A stretch of DNA of 64,000 bases from Xanthomonas codiaei. GTDB lineage: Bacteria; Pseudomonadota; Gammaproteobacteria; Xanthomonadales; Xanthomonadaceae. The notes under the pieces were generated by a model that searched no databases, was not told the DNA's origin, and saw only the letters and a list, made by a program, of their open reading frames with translations. Below, piece after piece: positions 8,477 through 16,924 of the stretch; position 1 is the stretch's first letter; every line of letters begins with the position of its first letter. The stretch is taken from the NCBI RefSeq assembly GCF_002939785.1, contig NZ_MDEC01000025.1, positions 1 through 64,000 on the forward strand, read 5' to 3'. Both the position numbers and the translations under genes were made by a program.

Positions 8477-9730
8477 TTACCTTCTTGGCAGTACATTCGT
8501 AAAATCAACATCTTTCGCAACATACACATTAACCAATGATCCCTGATTAATGGTGACAGTTGCTGGCCGTCTCATACTTTCCGTAGCGGCGTCATTAGCA
8601 ATACGCTCCATCGTTCTCGCTGTAGCACTTTCATAAGGCGACTGAACTTCTACGCCTGTTTGCGAAACCGTCGTCTGCTCAGGACCGTACTCGGCAGCTG
8701 CGTACTTGAAAGCGTCTGCCAACAGACTAATCATCAATGCCGACGACAGACGCTGCCCCCAATGCGCGTCGTACTGCCCAGGGTGTCCAGCTCCGCCCAA
8801 TCCATCGGTGCCAGGACTTGACATAGTCACGTCTATGCCGTTCGGGGTGGTAATACGATCCCAAATAACAGACACGCGTCGCCCTGTCGGACCGCCGCTG
8901 TAGCTTCCGTAAACTTTTGATCCCTTAGGCAGCAGTAGAGTACGACCATTTATCGAATAAACCGGCTCTGTAATGAGACAAGACGTAAAGCCTGGGATAT
9001 CGGTAATCACCCGAGTCTCCAAAATGCAGCGCAGATACGTTCCCCGTACAAGCAGTGCGTCTGGGTGTCGAATGAATTGCGCATTCGTCACTTTCTGCCT
9101 GTCTGCGTCAGCACTGCCTTCCGAATTTGCAGATCCTGCTTCACCTGCGGGATTAAGTCCGGCAAGGATAGAGTTGGAGTACTCCTCGGCACTCATTGGT
9201 GCACCGCTAGCAGATTCCGGGGCACCTCCAGCTGACGCCATACGTCGCTCAGCTAAAGTGGGACCGGCAGGCCTGCTGCTTGGTGAATAAACCGGCTGCG
9301 GGTAATCGGGGGCTTGCGCCGGAGGCAACGGCGGTGCAGCAAGTGAAATCGGCGGTACATCTTGCTGAACATCGGTCGACGGAGGCGTAGTTGCCATTTT
9401 TGGCAGGCTTGGCGCAGTTACGGCGGCTGTAGGCTCTTTTTTCGCTTCTGCGGAGTTACGATTGGTCGCGCTTTTGTAAAGGAAAAAAGCGAGCACGAGC
9501 AGAACCAAGACAATTGCCCCGAGAAAAAACAACGCTTTCCTGTTAAGGCGCTGATCTTCCACTGAACGAAGCTCAGGGGCTGAGGCATCCAAATTTGGAA
9601 GTGGTTGCGCTTGAGTACGCGCATAGTAGGGGTTATTTGGATCCTGGCCGCTGCCCTGAGCCTGCTCGCGATCCAGATCGCCGCTATCCAAGCGGCCCTC
9701 ATTGTTCCCAGGAGGATTATTTTGGCTCAT
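8477..9730 (-). CDS. virB10: VirB10 envelope-spanning core protein of the T4SS
   Basis: 417 residues. It has a cytoplasmic N-terminus, one membrane span at about residues 66-86, a Pro-rich periplasmic linker (about 100-160) and a C-terminal TrbI/VirB10 beta-barrel domain with QFIRHPDALLVRGTYLRCIL and the hydrophobic antenna region near SSALMISLLADAFKYAA. With VirB7 and VirB9 it builds the outer-membrane core complex and senses ATPase energy from the inner membrane. It overlaps virB9 by 4 bp (ATGA). Confidence 0.96.
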   Translation of the reverse strand: MSQNNPPGNNEGRLDSGDLDREQAQGSGQDPNNPYYARTQAQPLPNLDASAPELRSVEDQRLNRKALFFLGAIVLVLLVLAFFLYKSATNRNSAEAKKEPTAAVTAPSLPKMATTPPSTDVQQDVPPISLAAPPLPPAQAPDYPQPVYSPSSRPAGPTLAERRMASAGGAPESASGAPMSAEEYSNSILAGLNPAGEAGSANSEGSADADRQKVTNAQFIRHPDALLVRGTYLRCILETRVITDIPGFTSCLITEPVYSINGRTLLLPKGSKVYGSYSGGPTGRRVSVIWDRITTPNGIDVTMSSPGTDGLGGAGHPGQYDAHWGQRLSSALMISLLADAFKYAAAEYGPEQTTVSQTGVEVQSPYESATARTMERIANDAATESMRRPATVTINQGSLVNVYVAKDVDFTNVLPRR

Positions 9731-10497
9731 TTTCTCACATTCCTCCGCAGACCAACGACATTACTTCCATGTCTGATGACTAGATAGGGATATGTACCGT
9801 GCACGACGAGCACATTTCCCTCGACTGTTGTATTGACTACAAAATCTTCGCCATGCTCTTTTTCGCGACCGAACACCGCCGGGAAATTTCCGGTTTGGAA
9901 TTTATTTGAATCTGTAAGCTTCAGGTATGTAAAACGACCATCATCATATGCGCTTACAGGCACAAGCCAGCCCAACTTGCTCCTAGTGGCGTAAGAATAG
10001 TCAAAGTAATATTGCCTATCTTTGGACAACTCGGTACTCAGAAGCGGCTTCGCTTCTTCCTCAGTCGTTTCCTTCGCGACTGAGAATTGGGAGTCACTCG
10101 GGTAATTAAAGACAACTTTGTACTGGACTCCTGCGCGACGCGCTTGTTCAAGTTCGCGCCAATCAGTTGCAACCACTTTTAGCTCGAAGATATATGAGTG
10201 CGTTTCAGTTCTCACCATCATGTTAGTATCAACATCGATGTTTTTTGGCTTTAAGTAAAACACATTGTCTCGACGGGTCAGTTCCCACCCGCTACTGAAA
10301 CCTGTGCTGTAGTCCAAAATTTTCTCGTTGGGATTTAGCTCGATTTGAGTTGTAATTCCCAAGCCAGCCCGGATCGGGTAGATTTGATCAGCTTTGTAGT
10401 CGTAGTAATCTACAGCTTGAGCGCCAACGCTTCCTGCCGATCCAACTCCTGTGACTACAGCAAGGAGCCACATTATTAATTTCTGTCTATACTTCAT
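9727..10497 (-). CDS. virB9: VirB9 outer-membrane core complex protein of the T4SS
   Basis: 256 residues. The signal peptide is cleaved near SVGAQA. The N-terminal domain (YPIRAGLGITTQIELNPNE) and C-terminal beta-sandwich (YSYATRSKLGWLVPVSAYDDGRFTYL) are characteristic of CagX/VirB9. The C-terminal domain is the part known in this family to bind the VirB7 N-terminus. It overlaps virB8 and virB10 by 4 bp on each side, consistent with fixed stoichiometry. Confidence 0.95.
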   Translation of the reverse strand: MKYRQKLIMWLLAVVTGVGSAGSVGAQAVDYYDYKADQIYPIRAGLGITTQIELNPNEKILDYSTGFSSGWELTRRDNVFYLKPKNIDVDTNMMVRTETHSYIFELKVVATDWRELEQARRAGVQYKVVFNYPSDSQFSVAKETTEEEAKPLLSTELSKDRQYYFDYSYATRSKLGWLVPVSAYDDGRFTYLKLTDSNKFQTGNFPAVFGREKEHGEDFVVNTTVEGNVLVVHGTYPYLVIRHGSNVVGLRRNVRK

Positions 10498-11414
10498 TGA
10501 CCTCTTGCTCCGTCAGTTCCAATCGAAATCCCTTCGGCCGACCCTGCTACATCTGGCTTGGTCGCTGCTGGCACTGCAACGCCAATCGCCGGGGCGGCTA
10601 GGTCTGAATTCGGAATCGCAACAACCTGAGGCTGTGCTACACCGGCAGCTACACTGGCACCAGCAGCGGGCGCGCCCACGTCTGGCGGAGCCTTATCGTA
10701 ATCATTATCGACGCGGTACTCAGTCACTTGGAATCCCAAGGGATTTTGCAACCGGTCTTGCTCATCCAACTTAAGGTTGTCGTTGTAGTCAAACGCCAAG
10801 GTAACCAGCTTGTTGTCAATGAAAGTCGAGATACCAGTGGTTTTTTCGTACAGATTGCGCTGTATTCTGACAGCAGCCCCTCTGAATCCGCCTCCAGCTC
10901 GCTGACCCAATGGGGTTATACTCAAAATTTTAACCCGAATCGACTTCCCCTTACCGTACTTCAGGAAGGGATTATCAGGGTTATTTTCCATATAGAGCTG
11001 TTTGTGTCCAGCACCCACTTGCGGCGTGGACATAATGAAGACGAGATTCCAATCCCGCAGTGTCATTATCTCTGAGTCATAAGACTCACGCGCCGTCACG
11101 TACTGAGCAACATTACTTCGATTTATTGCTTCGCTAGAGGTAATTTGCTGGTTGTAAAAATCCTCCTGCAACCGAGCGACGGTCGCAGTTCCCGTCGAGG
11201 CATCCGCCATCACCAGATAAGGCACCTTTTCCTTAAGCGGCAGCATGTAGTAGTAACCGCCTGCTAGCATCACGGAAACTGCCAACGAGACGGTAGCAAC
11301 CATCCAAGCACGCTTCTGGCTACGCTGCGCGAGATCTGCAATTGTCAGCTCATAGTTAACCGCTTTGGCGACTACTTGATCGACCTGGCGACTTGGTTCT
11401 TTCTTACGGAACAT
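10494..11414 (-). CDS. virB8: VirB8 periplasmic scaffold of the T4SS
   Basis: 306 residues. A cytosolic N-terminus is followed by a single span at about residues 36-58 and a periplasmic NTF2-like VirB8 domain (PYLVMADASTGTATVARLQ, YVTARESYDSEIMTLRDWNLV, VRIQRNLYEKTTGISTFIDN). The tail of about 60 residues is Ala/Pro/Val-rich and looks disordered, longer than in the Agrobacterium protein. VirB8 nucleates assembly and contacts VirB9 and VirB10. It lies 69 bp after virB7 and overlaps virB9. Confidence 0.94.
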   Translation of the reverse strand: MFRKKEPSRQVDQVVAKAVNYELTIADLAQRSQKRAWMVATVSLAVSVMLAGGYYYMLPLKEKVPYLVMADASTGTATVARLQEDFYNQQITSSEAINRSNVAQYVTARESYDSEIMTLRDWNLVFIMSTPQVGAGHKQLYMENNPDNPFLKYGKGKSIRVKILSITPLGQRAGGGFRGAAVRIQRNLYEKTTGISTFIDNKLVTLAFDYNDNLKLDEQDRLQNPLGFQVTEYRVDNDYDKAPPDVGAPAAGASVAAGVAQPQVVAIPNSDLAAPAIGVAVPAATKPDVAGSAEGISIGTDGARGQ

Positions 11415-11483
11415 AAGTAATCCGCTTCCACCTAATTTACAGAAAAACTGCCTGATTGGTTAGCACCGCGGCAACGACAGTAG

Positions 11484-11894
11484 TTAACCAGCCGCCTTGG
11501 AAACAGGCTGAACTACAATCTGATTTCCAACAACCGAAACGAGCACACCCTGAGTCGCATAAACCGCGCTAAGCTCTTCTACAGCCTGCTTGATACTCGT
11601 CGTATCAACTTTTGCAACGGCAGAATAAAGGGTGTAGTCAGATGTTATGTTGTAAGCGAGGGTCATATTGGAGTCTTTAGCCCACCGCTCCAGCATTGTC
11701 TTCAGTGTCCCGTCCATGGGAGTTGCCTGATAGACGTAAGAAGAATGCAGCGGGAGTTCCATCGGAGTTTCCGCGAAACGATTTACTGGCTTCCATCGCC
11801 CGCCAAAGTCCGCGGCAGGTTTCGTCGCGCAGGACGACAGCGCTGCCGTAGTCACCAGAAGTACTGAAACCTTCAAAAGATGGACCTGTCTCAC
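11484..11894 (-). CDS. virB7: VirB7 lipoprotein with C-terminal N0-like domain
   Basis: 136 residues, GTG start at 11894 with GGAG upstream. The lipobox LSSC places the lipidated Cys at residue 22. A short linker follows with RWKPVNRF (about 33-40), the type of segment that binds the VirB9 C-terminal domain. Residues from about 53 to 130 match the N0 domain of secretins (GTLKTMLERWAKDSNMTLAYNI, then IKQAVEELSAVYATQGVLVSVVGNQIVVQ). Classical VirB7 is only about 40-55 residues; the N0 extension is known from the Xanthomonas citri T4SS. This protein anchors the core complex and probably adds an outer ring. Confidence 0.93.
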   Translation of the reverse strand: MRQVHLLKVSVLLVTTAALSSCATKPAADFGGRWKPVNRFAETPMELPLHSSYVYQATPMDGTLKTMLERWAKDSNMTLAYNITSDYTLYSAVAKVDTTSIKQAVEELSAVYATQGVLVSVVGNQIVVQPVSKAAG

Positions 11895-12237
11895 GCCCTA
11901 ATCTCCATAACAAACAAGTTATTCTGATTCCACGCCGGCGAAAACGCGCATGCAATCCATCGTAAGCCAATTCTTAAAACCTGCTCGCGTCGAGATATTT
12001 CAGAAACGGAAAATCGTTCGCATTTGAAGCGAACGTGGCGGAAAGTTTCTGAATTCGTTTTGTCAAGCATAAAGCCCCTACACTCCATGTACCCCGAGTC
12101 CATAAGAGCAGCCATACTTAGGTATCGCCAGACTGCCAGCTCAAGTGATCAATTTGCCTAGCACCCGACAAGGTGTCAAGTCTGAAGTGATAAAAGTCAC
12201 TAATTTATGAAAAATTATCATAAAATTGTGATAAAAT
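11895..12237. promoter_or_regulatory. virD4-virB7 intergenic region (leader/promoter region of the virB operon)
   Basis: A 343-bp gap inside an otherwise tightly packed locus. It holds no convincing gene; a short frame at 11891-12115 has no ribosome binding site and no family resemblance. The part next to virD4 (12186-12246) carries three AT-rich palindromes. Beside them, on the minus strand, is a perfect TTGACA and a weak -10. The remaining 250 bases form a long potential leader ahead of virB7. Confidence 0.6.
12151..12179 (-). promoter_or_regulatory. Predicted sigma70-type promoter for virB7-virB6
   Basis: On the minus strand TTGACA (12174-12179) is followed after 17 bases by CAAATT (12151-12156). 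The -35 box matches the consensus perfectly and the -10 box is weak, as in activator-dependent promoters. It lies directly downstream of the palindrome cluster. This is pattern matching only. Confidence 0.45.
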
Positions 12238-12246
12238 TCACAATTT
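12186..12246. promoter_or_regulatory. Three evenly spaced palindromes, two of CRP/Clp type
   Basis: Site 1 is AGTGA-N6-TCACT (12186-12201). Site 2 is TTTATGA-N7-TCATAAA (12204-12224). Site 3 is AAATTGTGA-N6-TCACAATTT (12223-12246). Sites 1 and 3 fit the CRP half-site pattern GTGA-N6-TCAC, and site 3 is the full TGTGA-N6-TCACA consensus that Clp, the Xanthomonas CRP homologue, also recognises. Centres are at 12193.5, 12214 and 12234.5, that is 20.5 bp or about two helical turns apart. The virD4 stop codon lies within site 3. Confidence 0.6.
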
Positions 12247-13914
12247 CACACGAAGCGTGGGCACGTCAGCTTTTGTCATTAGACGAGACGTAAAGTGCTT
12301 GTCTTCGTAGTACTTGATTTTTTCGCATTTGACAGGGTGAGGAATGCCTTCGTAGAGGAAGACCTCAGCGTCGCTTCCCATTGCCTTCAGCTCCTGGGGC
12401 AACATCAGCGCCCGACGCTCCTCTGAGACGCTGTGCGTTATCTCACGCCCTCTAGTGACATTCTTCTTCTTGATGGTGGTGTAGCCCAGCATCTCCGAAT
12501 AGTCGTTAGCGTCTTGCTGCTCGCGTGGCGCGTACAGAATCTGCAGGGCATGGTTGGTAATGATGGTGCGCGACAAGTCTTTGCCATAAGTGGCGTCCAG
12601 CTGCGCCATGCTTTGGATGATGGGCAGAAGACGGATGTTGTAGCCAGCCATGTAGGCTACCGCAGTCGCGATGATGTCCACCTTGCCAATCGAGGTGAAC
12701 TCGTCCATCAGCAATAGGCACTGGTACTTTAGCTCAGGGTTGGACTTCGGCAACTCACGGGTATTGAGGTTGATGATCTGACTGAAAAGCAGATTGATGA
12801 TCAGACGGCTTTCGGCCAGCTTGTTTGGCTGGATGCCGATATAAATGGTCATCTTTTTTTTGCGAAGATCGGTCAGCAGGAAATCGTCAGCACTGGTTGC
12901 CGCATCCAGGACAGGATTGATCCATGCATTGAGCGGCTCTTTCAGCGTTCCCATGATGGAGGCGAAGGTCTCATCCGCCTGTGACAGCATGTTGGCAAAG
13001 GCCGACTTGGCATTGCTGCTGAGGAAGCGCCGCTCCGATAGGGATTTCAGGTATTTCTTGAGATCGGTGCCGTCACCTGACGACAGGCGATAGATGCCGC
13101 CAAGCGTCGGGGCCCCTGCCCCGCCAGGGAAACCAAGCGTCAGCTCTTCATCCCAGTTCTCGAACAGATAGAGGGAAAAGGCCATGAACGCATTACGCGC
13201 CTGGCTGACCCAGAATTTCTGATCGTCCGAGCCATCCGGATAGAGCATCGCCGCGATGCTCATAAGATCCGAGACCCGAAATGCCGGATCGCTTGACACG
13301 TAAGTCAGCGGGTTCCAGCGATGCGTCCGCCGATCTTCGGCGAACGGATTGAACAGGAAAACCTCATGCCCCTGGCTAGCGCGCCACCCGCTGGTCAGGT
13401 CGAAGTTCTCCTGCTTGATATCGAGCACGACAACCGATTCCTGATATTCGAGCAGGTTCGGAATGACCACTCCAACGCCTTTGCCGGACCGCGTTGGCGC
13501 AGCGAGAATCACAAACTGCTGACCACTCAGCCGCACCAGCTTGCCATTGAATTTGCCGACGACAATGCCATTAGGGCTCGCCTTGAACAGACCATGCTTG
13601 GAAAGATCAGCCGCTCCTGCAAAACGCGCATCGCCATGCAGAGCCTTCTGCTTGGGTTTGACCAGGATCACCATGCCGATGGCCCAAATGATCCCGGGCA
13701 GGCCGAATCCGAACATACCAGCCAGCTTGATCTTGGTGACATAAGGCGCCACCTGCGGCAGGCCTAGCGCGCTGACGTAACGATAATACGTATCCCACGC
13801 ATACAGCTTGGCATCTAGCCGTAGCAGCAGAAGCGTGAGATAGCCCGACAGGCAATATCCAACGATCAACGTTGCCACTGTGGCGATCGCAGCGATCTTG
13901 AGCTTGGAGGACAC
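12238..13914 (-). CDS. virD4: VirD4 coupling ATPase of the T4SS
   Basis: 558 residues, GTG start at 13914. Two N-terminal membrane spans (about residues 8-32 and 62-86) precede the cytoplasmic motor with Walker A APTRSGKGVG (about 139-148) and Walker B CLLLMDEFTSIG (about 399-410). Between them is an inserted helical region (about 255-345) corresponding to the all-alpha domain. In Xanthomonas, VirD4 recruits effectors carrying the C-terminal XVIPCD signal. Base composition is closer to the host average than that of the virB genes. It is 34 bp downstream of the 80-codon ORF. Confidence 0.96.
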   Translation of the reverse strand: MSSKLKIAAIATVATLIVGYCLSGYLTLLLLRLDAKLYAWDTYYRYVSALGLPQVAPYVTKIKLAGMFGFGLPGIIWAIGMVILVKPKQKALHGDARFAGAADLSKHGLFKASPNGIVVGKFNGKLVRLSGQQFVILAAPTRSGKGVGVVIPNLLEYQESVVVLDIKQENFDLTSGWRASQGHEVFLFNPFAEDRRTHRWNPLTYVSSDPAFRVSDLMSIAAMLYPDGSDDQKFWVSQARNAFMAFSLYLFENWDEELTLGFPGGAGAPTLGGIYRLSSGDGTDLKKYLKSLSERRFLSSNAKSAFANMLSQADETFASIMGTLKEPLNAWINPVLDAATSADDFLLTDLRKKKMTIYIGIQPNKLAESRLIINLLFSQIINLNTRELPKSNPELKYQCLLLMDEFTSIGKVDIIATAVAYMAGYNIRLLPIIQSMAQLDATYGKDLSRTIITNHALQILYAPREQQDANDYSEMLGYTTIKKKNVTRGREITHSVSEERRALMLPQELKAMGSDAEVFLYEGIPHPVKCEKIKYYEDKHFTSRLMTKADVPTLRVKL

Positions 13915-13948
13915 GCGCCCTACTCCTTGGCTAATCTTCTATCGACGT

Positions 13949-14191
13949 CTAGCGACGCAGGGTTGGCTGGTGGTCGAGGGGGCCAAGCTTACGCCCTCCG
14001 CTCTCGCTTTCGACCAGTGAGTCGATCCACATCTTCGCTTGGTCGAGGGACAAATCCGGAGTCAACCGTGCACCCGCATCCGTCACGACGGCATACGCCA
14101 CAACGTTGTCGGCGGAATACACCTCTTCGCGAGTAATGGCCACCACGCGATACTTCCCCCTGCTCAGCACGGTGTGCTGGAACTCGTCCAT
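13949..14191 (-). CDS. Small conserved-looking protein upstream of virD4, function unknown
   Basis: 80 residues, ATG at 14191 with AAGGAAG at a good distance. There is no signal peptide or membrane span. Segments such as RGKYRVVAITREEVYSADNV and LDQAKMWIDSLVESE look like a small alpha/beta cytoplasmic domain. I do not recognise the family. It precedes virD4 by 34 bp in the same direction, so it is probably the first gene of the virD4 transcript and may be a regulator or adaptor of the T4SS. Coding status is supported by the ribosome binding site and the absence of a better frame. Confidence 0.6.
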   Translation of the reverse strand: MDEFQHTVLSRGKYRVVAITREEVYSADNVVAYAVVTDAGARLTPDLSLDQAKMWIDSLVESESGGRKLGPLDHQPTLRR

Positions 14192-14588
14192 CGCCAGTCT
14201 TCCTTTCCGTCAGCGCGGTAGGCGATGCTAAAGCAAGACGCCTGTCGGAGAAAGCGATTTCAGCATGACCCACAAGTGTCTTGCTCAACTGAGGGGGTGC
14301 GGGCCGGGCCGCTGCGTCCGTGGACATGACGGAGCCGCCTCGTTCGTCGTCGAACCGCAGAGGGGAACATCCGCATTGGCATTCGTAGATTCGAGGCCGA
14401 CGCCGCGTGGAGACTAGGCGTCACGCTCCTTGCAAGGAGCAGCTCATGGTCAACCCTGCCTAGCCGGAAGCCAACGACACACGACGCCTGGATTGCCCAC
14501 CGGCAAGGAGACGACAGGCTTTTACCAGCTTCCACGCTTGCTGCCTGCACTAAATCCACCCAAGTCGTCATACCATCTGGACTTGGAG
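14192..14588. other. Intergenic region between the virD4 transcript and tRNA-Val
   Basis: About 400 bp without a convincing gene; short frames on both strands lack ribosome binding sites or plausible composition. It must hold the promoter of the 80-codon ORF and virD4, but I cannot place it with confidence. A perfect 16-bp palindrome GCTCCTTGCAAGGAGC lies at 14425-14440. This is the right boundary of the T4SS locus. Confidence 0.5.
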
Positions 14589-14663
14589 TGGTGGGCGGTA
14601 CAGGGTTCGAACCTGTGACCCCTACCATGTCAAGGTAGTGCTCTACCGCTGAGCTAACCGCCC
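14589..14663 (-). tRNA. tRNA-Val (GAC anticodon)
   Basis: The minus strand folds into a standard cloverleaf: acceptor GGGCGGT/ACCGCCC, D-arm TAGCTCAGCGGTAGAGC, anticodon loop TTGACAT (anticodon GAC) and T-arm GGTTCGAACC. The 3' CCA is encoded (14589-14591). Length is 75 nt including CCA. It lies at the right flank of the T4SS locus. Confidence 0.95.
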
Positions 14664-14761
14664 GAATCCTGCGTCAGCATTGCGCTGTGCAGGGCGCGCA
14701 TTCTAGCGCAGGGTTTTACCGACCACAAGCCCCACTGCACCTGCAGGGCGAGCGACCCGCC

Positions 14762-16783
14762 CTATCCCAGGCTGGCGGCCTTCAACTTCTGGATCTGGTC
14801 GCGGATCTGCGCTGCGGCCTCGAATTCCAGGTCCTTGGCGTGCTGGTACATTTTTTGTTCCAGGCTCTTGAGCTTGCCGGCGATCTCCGCGGGCTTCATT
14901 GCGCGATAGTCGGGAGTCTCTTCTGCAATCTGGCGCGACTTCGAACGGCCCTTGCCCGCCTTCTTCTCGGCCGCATCCTCGCGCGCGCCTTCCATGATGT
15001 CTTCGATCGGGCGCGCCACGGATTTGGGTGTGATGCCGTGCTCGAGGTTGTACTCGACCTGCTTCTCGCGACGGCGGTCGGTCTCGTCGATCGCGGCCTG
15101 CATCGAGCGCGTGATCTTGTCGGCATACAGGATCGCCTTGCCGCGCAGATTGCGTGCGGCGCGACCGATGGTCTGGATCAACGAGCCGGTCGAGCGCAGG
15201 AAGCCCTCCTTGTCCGCATCCAGGATCGCCACCAGCGACACCTCCGGCATGTCCAGGCCTTCGCGCAACAGGTTGATGCCGACCAGCACGTCGAACTTGC
15301 CCAGGCGCAGGTCGCGGATGATCTCCACGCGCTCCACGGTGTCGATGTCCGAGTGCAGGTAGCGTACGCGGATGCCGTGCTCGCCCAGGTATTCGGTGAG
15401 ATTTTCGGCCATGCGCTTGGTCAGCGTGGTGACCAGCACCCGGTCGCCGAGCTTGATGCGCTCGTGCACCTCGGACATCAGGTCGTCGACCTGAGTGCCG
15501 ACCGGCCTGATCTCGACCACAGGATCGATCAGGCCAGTCGGGCGCACCACCAGTTCGGTCACCTCGCCCGCCGACTCGCGCATCTCGTAAGGGCCCGGCG
15601 TGGCCGACACGTAGACACTGCGCGGCGAACGCGCTTCCCATTCCTCGAAGCGCAGCGGCCGATTGTCCAGCGCCGACGGCAGCCGGAAGCCGAATTCCAC
15701 CAGCGTCTCCTTGCGCGAGCGGTCGCCCTTGTACATCGCGCCGATCTGCGGAATGGTCACGTGGGATTCGTCGATGACCAGCAATGCGTCCGGCGGCAGG
15801 TAGTCGAACAGGGTCGGCGGCGGCTCGCCTGGCGCCTTGCCGGTGAGATGTCGCGAGTAGTTCTCGATGCCGTTGCAGAAGCCCACCTCGGCCATCATCT
15901 CCAGATCGAACTGGGTGCGCTGTGCCAGGCGCTGCGCTTCCACCAGCTTGTTCTGCGAATACAACTGCTCCAGCCGCTCCTTCAGCTCTTCCTTGATGGT
16001 ATCGACGGCACTGAGCGTGCGCTCGCGCGTAGTGGCGTAGTGCGTCTTCGGATACACGGTGTAGCGCTGCAGCTTGCGCAGGGTTTCGCCTGTCAGCGGA
16101 TCGAACAAGGTCAGTTGCTCGACATCCCCATCGAACAACTCGATCCGCAAGGCCTCGGTATCGGACTCGGCCGGAAACACGTCCACCACCTCCCCGCGCA
16201 CGCGAAACGCACCGCGGGTGAGCTCGAATTCGTTGCGCGTGTACTGCAGGTCGGTGAGATGCCGGATCAACTGGCGCTGATCGATATGCTCGCCGATCGA
16301 CAGGATCAGACGCAGCGACAGGTAATCTTCCGGCGCGCCCAGGCCATAGATCGCCGACACCGTTGCAACCACCAGCGAGTCGCGCCGCGACAGCAAGGTC
16401 TTCGTCGCCGACAGCCGCATCTGCTCGATATGCTCGTTGATCGAACTGTCCTTCTCGATGAAGGTGTCCGACGACGGCACGTAAGCCTCGGGCTGGTAGT
16501 AGTCATAGTAGCTGACGAAGTACTCGACCGCATTGTTCGGAAAAAACGACTTGAATTCGCCGTACAACTGCGCCGCCAGCGTCTTGTTGGGCGCCATCAC
16601 CAAAGTGGGTTTTTGCACCTGCTGCACGACATTGGCGATGGTGTAGGTCTTGCCCGAGCCGGTCACCCCCAACAGGGTCTGCTTGGCCAGGCCAGCCTCG
16701 AAGTTGGCCACCAGCTTCTCGATGGCAGCGGGCTGGTCGCCGGCTGGAGAGTACGGGGAGACGAGTTCAAAGCGGTCGGTCAT
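14762..16783 (-). CDS. uvrB: UvrB, damage-recognition helicase of the excinuclease ABC
   Basis: 673 residues from the ATG at 16783, exactly the length of the E. coli protein; an open extension of 32 codons upstream is not needed. It begins [21 protein letters not shown] and carries Walker A GVTGSGKT, the beta-hairpin region [29 protein letters not shown] (DExH motif), helicase motifs [19 protein letters not shown] and QTIGRAARN, and a C-terminal UVR domain ([20 protein letters not shown]). UvrB receives lesions from UvrA and directs UvrC incision. It is divergent from the fimT-like gene at 16925. Confidence 0.97.
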   Translation of the reverse strand: MTDRFELVSPYSPAGDQPAAIEKLVANFEAGLAKQTLLGVTGSGKTYTIANVVQQVQKPTLVMAPNKTLAAQLYGEFKSFFPNNAVEYFVSYYDYYQPEAYVPSSDTFIEKDSSINEHIEQMRLSATKTLLSRRDSLVVATVSAIYGLGAPEDYLSLRLILSIGEHIDQRQLIRHLTDLQYTRNEFELTRGAFRVRGEVVDVFPAESDTEALRIELFDGDVEQLTLFDPLTGETLRKLQRYTVYPKTHYATTRERTLSAVDTIKEELKERLEQLYSQNKLVEAQRLAQRTQFDLEMMAEVGFCNGIENYSRHLTGKAPGEPPPTLFDYLPPDALLVIDESHVTIPQIGAMYKGDRSRKETLVEFGFRLPSALDNRPLRFEEWEARSPRSVYVSATPGPYEMRESAGEVTELVVRPTGLIDPVVEIRPVGTQVDDLMSEVHERIKLGDRVLVTTLTKRMAENLTEYLGEHGIRVRYLHSDIDTVERVEIIRDLRLGKFDVLVGINLLREGLDMPEVSLVAILDADKEGFLRSTGSLIQTIGRAARNLRGKAILYADKITRSMQAAIDETDRRREKQVEYNLEHGITPKSVARPIEDIMEGAREDAAEKKAGKGRSKSRQIAEETPDYRAMKPAEIAGKLKSLEQKMYQHAKDLEFEAAAQIRDQIQKLKAASLG

Positions 16784-16924
16784 GGAGCGGATCTCGGGGG
16801 GAGGACGGTACGAAATCTCGTAGGTAGATGCCGGTAAAAGTCTGACGTTCACTTGAGTGAAGTAAGCGTTTCCTGGCATGCGGCCAACACGAAGACTGCT
16901 CGCTCGACCTCAAGGAGAAGCGTG

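Noticed and set aside
11891-12115. 74-codon minus-strand frame between virB7 and virD4
   Set aside because: No ribosome binding site, no family resemblance, and it ends inside virB7. It lies in the likely leader of virB7.
128-14191. XVIPCD-type T4SS effectors and lipoprotein immunity genes
   Set aside because: I looked for them because the system is of the antibacterial type. None of the proteins here has such a C-terminal region; the only lipoprotein is VirB7.
14589-14663. tRNA-Val as attachment site of a T4SS island
   Set aside because: No duplicate of the tRNA 3' end and no integrase was found in the window, so the idea has no direct support.
14687-16837. 716-codon plus-strand frame opposite uvrB
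   Set aside because: It is the antisense shadow of uvrB, with His/Arg/Leu-rich composition typical of reverse frames of GC-rich genes.
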